Shown piece after piece: positions 62,251 to 64,000 of a DNA stretch of 64,000 nt. A program made the position numbers and the translations under genes. The DNA is from Cricetomys ansorgei (taxonomy: Eukaryota; Chordata; Mammalia; Rodentia; Nesomyidae), in assembly GCA_026225945.1 (NCBI GenBank), contig JAMJFZ010000596.1, forward strand, positions 1,870,001 through 1,934,000, given 5' to 3'. The notes beneath the pieces were generated by a model that did not search any database, was not told the origin of the DNA, and saw nothing but the letters and a program-made list of their open reading frames with translations. The number at the start of each line of letters is the position of its first letter. Position 1 is the first letter of the stretch.

Positions 62251-62744
62251 TACTTTTTTTTTCTACCAGAGTCAACTTGGGGCAAAGTAAAGTTTGTGGT
62301 CGTGTGTTAGAACAGCAACAACAAAAATGTAGCTGTGCATTTGGCATTAAAGATGTCGTCTCGGGTGGTTCTTTGTCTAAATAAGCTACGGAGTCCACAT
62401 ACAGCGTGACGCCGCTTGCCTCTGGGGAAACTTGACCTTCGAGGAATGGCCATTCTGAGTGTCGCTGACCAATCACCCTAGTTAGTAATGAAACACGGGT
62501 TGTGTCCATGGTGTCCGTGTGGCTTTAATCAAGATGTCTTGATGTTGGGAAATTGTGGTCCAATTCCAGGTCCTTAACAAAGACTGCTCAGTCTGCTGCA
62601 AAATATAATTTACCCCAACGAAGGGTTTGCTTTACTGGAAAACAGTGCCAGACAGTCCCTGTCCCCTGCCCTGTCTGGACTTCATTTCAGTCCCTCCTGA
62701 GGAGCCGTGTGTCCTACAGACTCTGCAGCCAGAGACGGGTGTGC
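62251..62744. other. Unassigned sequence
   Basis: A T-rich run at 62255-62264. No gene or repeat recognised. Confidence 0.4.
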
Positions 62745-63195
62745 TATAAGGGGGGTGCAGCTGGAGATGGGGTATCAGCTGGAGATGGGGTGATAGCTGG
62801 AGATGGGGGTGCAGGAGGAGATGGGGTGCAGGAGGAGATGGGGTGATAGCTGGAGATGGGGTACAGCTGGAGATGGGGTACAGCAGGAGATGGGGTACAG
62901 CTGGAGATGGGGTACAGCTGGAGATGAGGTGCAGCTGGAGATGGGGTGTCAGCTGGAGATGGGGTGCAGCTGGAGATGGGGTGTCGGTTGGAGATGGGGT
63001 ACAGCTGGAGATAGGGGTACAGCAGGAGATGGGGTGCAGCTGGAGATGAGGTGCAGCTGGAGATGGGGTGCAGCTGGAGATGGGGTGTCGGTTGGAGATG
63101 GGGTACAGCTGGAGATAGGGGTACAGCAGGAGATGGGGTGCAGCTGGAGAGGGGGTGTGCTACAAGGGTGTGGGTGGCTGGAGATGGGGTGTGGT
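62745..63195. repeat. G-rich minisatellite, 17-18 bp unit
   Basis: The unit is GGAGATGGGGTGCAGCT, with variants GTACAGC(T/A), GTGTCAGCT, GTGTCGGTT and GTGATAGCT; about 25 copies. A longer block, TGTCGGTTGGAGATGGGGTA, recurs at 62979 and 63086 with its neighbours. This shows duplication of a segment of about 107 bp. Each unit has GG and GGGG runs on +, giving G-quadruplex potential. Confidence 0.96.
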
Positions 63196-63267
63196 GTACT
63201 TTCATCTCTGGACTCTCGGCCATCTTGGGTGGTGGTTGATGCCGTTCCTTGGTAGGCTGACTGAGTG

Positions 63268-63373
63268 ACCGTGGAGGGTCTCACTGTGCTGCTTGGGCCG
63301 GCCTCAAACTCAAGACCCTTCTGCATCAGCCTTCCTGGTGCTAGACTACAGCCGTGCAGCACCATGCCCAAGT
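63268..63373 (-). mobile_element. B1-like SINE, diverged
   Basis: GGAGGGTCTCACTGTGCTGC, GGGCCGGCCTCAAACTCAAG and GCCGTGCAGCACCATGCCC are reversed B1 motifs. Confidence 0.78.
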
Positions 63374-63404
63374 CCCCTGGCTTTCAGTCCTGGAAAATAC
63401 GTTT

Positions 63405-63475
63405 TATGTTGAAGAAACTCATCCAAGGCCACACTGGTCGTGAGTAGTGGAGTCACTGGGGAGGGGTTCCAGTAA
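63405..63475 (+). mobile_element. MIR fragment
   Basis: TTGAAGAAACTCATCCAAGGCCACACTGGTCG resembles the MIR segment with AAGGTCACACAG. Confidence 0.5.
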
Positions 63476-63477
63476 CC

Positions 63478-63605
63478 AGGGCTCAGCAAATTTACCCTTG
63501 GGCCAGATTTGTCCCACCCTCTGTTGTACATAAAGCTTATGGGAACACAGAGTACCCATTGCTGTGCTTGTCAGTGGCTAAATAGACGGGCCACCCACCT
63601 TAGTG
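63478..63605 (-). mobile_element. MER5-type (hAT-Charlie) DNA transposon fragment
   Basis: CAGCAAATTTACCCTTGGGCC, AGATTTGTCCCACC, CATAAAGCTTATGGGAACAC and CCCATTGCTGTGCTTGTCAGTGGC follow the MER5A/B order (GGGCC, ATAAAGTTTTATTGGAACAC, CATTGTCTGTGGCTG). Confidence 0.65.
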
Positions 63606-64000
63606 TCTGACTTCTGGAGAGCTTTGGGGAGAAGGAAACCATTGTTTTTAGCAGCGAGGTTTTGGGGTCCCAGGACCTAAGGAGGGTCCAGCATACCTTC
63701 TGGAAGGGCAGGAAGTGTTAGGTGCCAAAAATGTGGATCCTCTCACAGACAGGCCCATGAAACAGATGTTTGGACTTGCTGGATTGCCCGGATGTAATTC
63801 CTGAATGCTCTAGAATGTTCCCGACTGGAGTCTGAAGAGCTGTGTTGTGACTCCAGACTCATAGGCACAGAGGAATGTTGCCTGATGATGACCCCATCCT
63901 GGGAAACAGGGCCGGCAAAGGCGAGCAACGGGACAGGCAGCTTAGGGAACGCTTCCTAAAATAACGGAGCTGAAGTGTCTGCGCTAGACTTCCTGAAAGG
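63606..64000. other. Unassigned sequence at the window end
   Basis: No gene or repeat recognised. Confidence 0.4.

Overview
The window looks like genomic DNA of a muroid rodent. It is packed with rodent short interspersed elements: B1 (7SL-derived), B2/B3, B4, ID-like and RSINE1/B4A-like copies. It also holds rodent L1 3' ends, MaLR-type LTRs and older mammalian relics (L1M, MIR, MER5). I cannot name the species or chromosome. No complete protein-coding gene is visible. Nearly all long open frames are read through (TG)n or minisatellite DNA and are not genes.

The only convincing gene-like landmark is a CpG island at about 18.83-19.70 kb. It has an inverted CCAAT box, GC boxes and a plausible first exon on the + strand ending at the splice donor GCGG|GTAAGT (exon end 19509). 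This exon holds a short (GGCCCC)n hexanucleotide tract inside a 37-codon ORF whose ATG has a strong Kozak context. A second, weaker GC-rich block at about 34.96-35.20 kb is followed by a candidate alternative first coding exon (ATG at 35512, phase-0 donor after 35574). If both belong to one + strand gene, everything right of 19.5 kb is its first intron. That is inference; the gene is not recognised.

Layout: 0-2 kb is unassigned sequence with a degenerate telomere-like patch. 2.3-3.45 kb is a pyrimidine-rich minisatellite. 3.7-4.1 and 6.8-7.7 kb are TG/CA arrays. 4.9-18 kb is SINE-rich, with a 46-nt poly(C) tract, a 28-bp minisatellite, an L1 3' end and a 58-bp direct-repeat cluster. 18.8-19.7 kb is the CpG island. 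21.4-22.2 kb is a 27/28-bp minisatellite. 23-32 kb is SINE, MaLR and L1M sequence plus a 26-bp array carrying GTAAGT in every unit. 32.6-33.7 kb is a G/C-skewed minisatellite. 35-37 kb has the second GC-rich block and a 50-bp tandem repeat. 38-48 kb is SINEs, TG arrays and unassigned minus-strand open frames near 47 kb. 48.56-55.6 kb contains two related solo LTRs on the minus strand, a 133-bp inverted duplication, a 1-kb TG array and a 430-bp polypyrimidine tract. 55.6-64 kb is L1M, an inverted B1 pair, SINEs, a G-rich minisatellite, and MIR and MER5 relics.

The density of GC-rich minisatellites with telomere-like sequence is typical of subtelomeric or high-recombination rodent DNA, but this cannot be proved from the window.
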